From assembly GCA_027443745.1 (NCBI GenBank), contig DAIAZB010000395.1:1-64000 (forward strand): a DNA stretch of 64,000 bases. Reading direction: 5' to 3'. The DNA is from Thiomonas sp. (GTDB lineage: Bacteria; Pseudomonadota; Gammaproteobacteria; Burkholderiales; Burkholderiaceae). The position numbers and the translations under genes are program-made. Below the pieces are notes generated by a model, which was given only the letters and a program-made list of their open reading frames with translations, made no database searches and was not told the DNA's origin. Shown piece after piece: positions 62,627-64,000 of the stretch (its first letter is position 1; every line of letters begins with the position of its first letter).

Positions 62627-62894
62627 CAAGATCCTTGTGACTGCCCTCGAGGGCGCCCGCATGCTCTCCATGGGTCGCTCGACGTTTTGGCGCGCCGTCA
62701 GCGCCGGCATGCTGCCGCAACCCGTGCGGATTGGCGGCGTTACGCGGTGGCGGGTGAGCGATCTGCTTCGCGCTGTCGATCCAGCCAGTCCGCCCACCAC
62801 TGCATCAGCTCCCGGCGCTGATCCAGATACTGCGCCCGGTTGTACGCCGCCCGAACCGCATCAGTCTCCCGGTGCGCGAGCTGGCGCTCGATGA
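62619..62894 (+). CDS. AlpA-like excisionase/regulator
   Basis: 91 residues. ALEGARMLSMGRSTFWRAVS, then AGMLPQPVRIGGVTRWRVSD, is the winged helix-turn-helix of AlpA/MerR-like directionality factors. Its Pro/Ala-rich tail lies antisense to the last 50 codons of the integrase gene, so the two convergent genes overlap by 155 bp. It probably controls integrase or excision. Confidence 0.75.
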   Translation: MADKILVTALEGARMLSMGRSTFWRAVSAGMLPQPVRIGGVTRWRVSDLLRAVDPASPPTTASAPGADPDTAPGCTPPEPHQSPGARAGAR

Positions 62895-63918
62895 CGTCGT
62901 GCGCAAAACCCGATTGCTCATTGAGCACCGTGGAGGCCAGCGCCCGGAACCCGTGCGCGGTCATCCGGGTCCGGTATCCCAGCCGGTAGAGCGCGAACAG
63001 AAATGTGTTCTCGGACAGGGCATGTCCGGAGCGCCGCGGCGAGTCCAGCACGAGATCGCGATCGCCGGTGAGCAGCCGAAGCCGTTCGAGCACCGCCTGC
63101 GCCTGTCGTGACAGCGGCACGACGTGCGGCAAACCCGCCTTCATCCTGCTTTCAGGAACAACCCAGACCGCGTCCTCCTCGCGCAACTCGTCCCAACGCA
63201 TGCTGCGCAATTCGCCGACGCGCACGAAGGTCAATGCAAGCAATTGCAGACCGAGGCGAGTGACCTGCTCGTCATAGCTGTCGATCGCCGCGAGCAAAGC
63301 GCCTGTCTCGGCGGGCGGAATACTGGCCATTGGCTTCTTCACCTTGCGCGGCTGCAGAACCCGCACCAGGCCGGCCGCGCCATGGCTCTCGATGTAACCG
63401 ACGTCCTGGGCGTAGTCGAAAACGGCGGTGATGCGTCCGGCTACGCGATGCGCAGTCTCAACGCGCCCGCCGATCTGCACTGCCTGTACCACCTCGACGA
63501 GCTTCGTGCGCCGGATCTGGTCGATCGGCAAGGATCCAATGACGGGGTAGGCGAAGCGCTCCAGCGTGCCGGCGACCTGGCCCTGATGTTTACCGTTGGA
63601 GAGGCCGGGAAGCTTGATCTTGAGCCATTGCTCGGCGACATCCTTGAACGTCGGCACCACCTTCGGCGCCGGCGTGGCGGCCTCTGCCTCGTTTGGAGCG
63701 CCCTTGGCCTGCACGTGGGCCACCCGGGCCTGCGCCAGGGTCATGACCGGGTAGCGCCCATAGGTCCGCGTGCGCTGCTTGCCATCCTGCGCATAATTCG
63801 CCCGCCAGCTCTTCAGTCCGGTCGGTGCCACAAAGAGATACAGCCCACCGCCGTCGGTGAGCTTGTAGGGCCGCTCCTGCGGCCTGGCCGCCTCGACGGC
63901 CTTCACGGTGAGACCCAT
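62740..63918 (-). CDS. int: P4-type tyrosine integrase
   Basis: 392 residues from MGLTVKAVEAARPQERPYKL, the usual start of P4/CP4-57-like integrases with the DUF4102 N-terminal arm-binding domain. The catalytic residues are Arg in TFVRVGELRSMRW, H-x-x-R in TAHGFRALASTV, His in RQLAHRETDAV and Tyr in AAYNRAQYLDQR. It integrates elements at tRNA or other conserved sites; the attachment site should lie just right of the gene, beyond or at the window end. Confidence 0.95.
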   Translation of the reverse strand: MGLTVKAVEAARPQERPYKLTDGGGLYLFVAPTGLKSWRANYAQDGKQRTRTYGRYPVMTLAQARVAHVQAKGAPNEAEAATPAPKVVPTFKDVAEQWLKIKLPGLSNGKHQGQVAGTLERFAYPVIGSLPIDQIRRTKLVEVVQAVQIGGRVETAHRVAGRITAVFDYAQDVGYIESHGAAGLVRVLQPRKVKKPMASIPPAETGALLAAIDSYDEQVTRLGLQLLALTFVRVGELRSMRWDELREEDAVWVVPESRMKAGLPHVVPLSRQAQAVLERLRLLTGDRDLVLDSPRRSGHALSENTFLFALYRLGYRTRMTAHGFRALASTVLNEQSGFAHDVIERQLAHRETDAVRAAYNRAQYLDQRRELMQWWADWLDRQREADRSPATA

Positions 63919-64000
63919 GGTATCGCCCCTCTCGATGCCATGAACGATACCACGTTTGGAGGCTGGCTGGCGTGGTACCGCCACGAACGCAAAAGGACGC

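Noticed and set aside
1..64000. CRISPR arrays, rRNA and tRNA genes
   Set aside because: I scanned for regularly spaced repeats and for tRNA-like cloverleaf ends with CCA-type 3' regions and found none that I could support by eye.

Overview
The window is almost entirely accessory DNA from a GC-rich proteobacterium. Its IncP/RP4-like transfer genes, integron cassettes and AraC/LysR/TetR-regulated redox cargo fit a gamma- or betaproteobacterium (Xanthomonadales-like or Burkholderiales-like), but no core gene or rRNA is present to settle this. It reads as an integrative/mobilizable element with a P4-type tyrosine integrase at the right end (62.7-63.9 kb), broken up by insertion sequences and cargo.

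Layout: 0-6.2 kb holds an IS1634-family element, an AraC regulator abutting it, an AT-rich orphan gene and an IS256-family element with a clear 8-bp target duplication. 6.4-17.8 kb is a minus-strand transfer block (TraF peptidase, TraG/VirD4 coupling ATPase, ArdC-like protein, Toprim/LPD7 primase-like protein, TrbB/VirB11 ATPase) interrupted by a divergent tetR-fabF cargo pair. 18.0-19.3 kb is a graveyard: a truncated ImmA/IrrE-like gene, a truncated IS3 element and an IS21 istA scrap.

19.3-37.2 kb is the most interesting part. Two inverted IS1634 copies flank a cobalamin-type radical SAM gene plus a LysE exporter. Next to them is a minus-strand operon of at least nine genes headed by a LuxI acyl-homoserine-lactone synthase: a fold-III PLP decarboxylase-like protein lacking the usual Schiff-base lysine, PdxH, an EamA exporter, a stand-alone B3/B4 (PheRS editing-like) protein, a YggS PLP-binding protein, a flavin/4Fe-4S amine dehydrogenase, TrpD and TrpC. 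luxI, an RsaM-like gene and luxR sit together. A palindrome TGTYA-N4-TGACA occurs upstream of luxI, at the luxR start and upstream of the radical SAM gene, suggesting one quorum-sensing regulon that makes and exports an amine or amino-acid-like metabolite. I do not recognise this gene combination.

37.4-46.0 kb is ordinary redox/transport cargo with good TetR operators. 46.2-51.9 kb follows the RP4 Tra1 order: relaxase TraI and TraJ-like protein divergent from TraK/L/M-like genes (oriT expected between them), then TraB. Two integron attC-like sites with cassette genes lie at 52.0-53.3 kb. 53.8-58.1 kb carries a VirB1-like transglycosylase, ParB, a sigma-like protein and a DUF1376-like replication protein. 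58.1-62.9 kb is a control region: Cro-like and XRE repressors share ACGG-N4-CCGT operators that recur 2.2 kb downstream, a coupled three-gene XRE/HipA-like kinase/partner operon, an HD hydrolase, an EexN-like lipoprotein and an AlpA-like gene convergent with the integrase. Of the mating-pair genes only TrbB-, VirB1-, TraF- and EexN-like proteins are visible, so the element may be mobilizable rather than self-transmissible.
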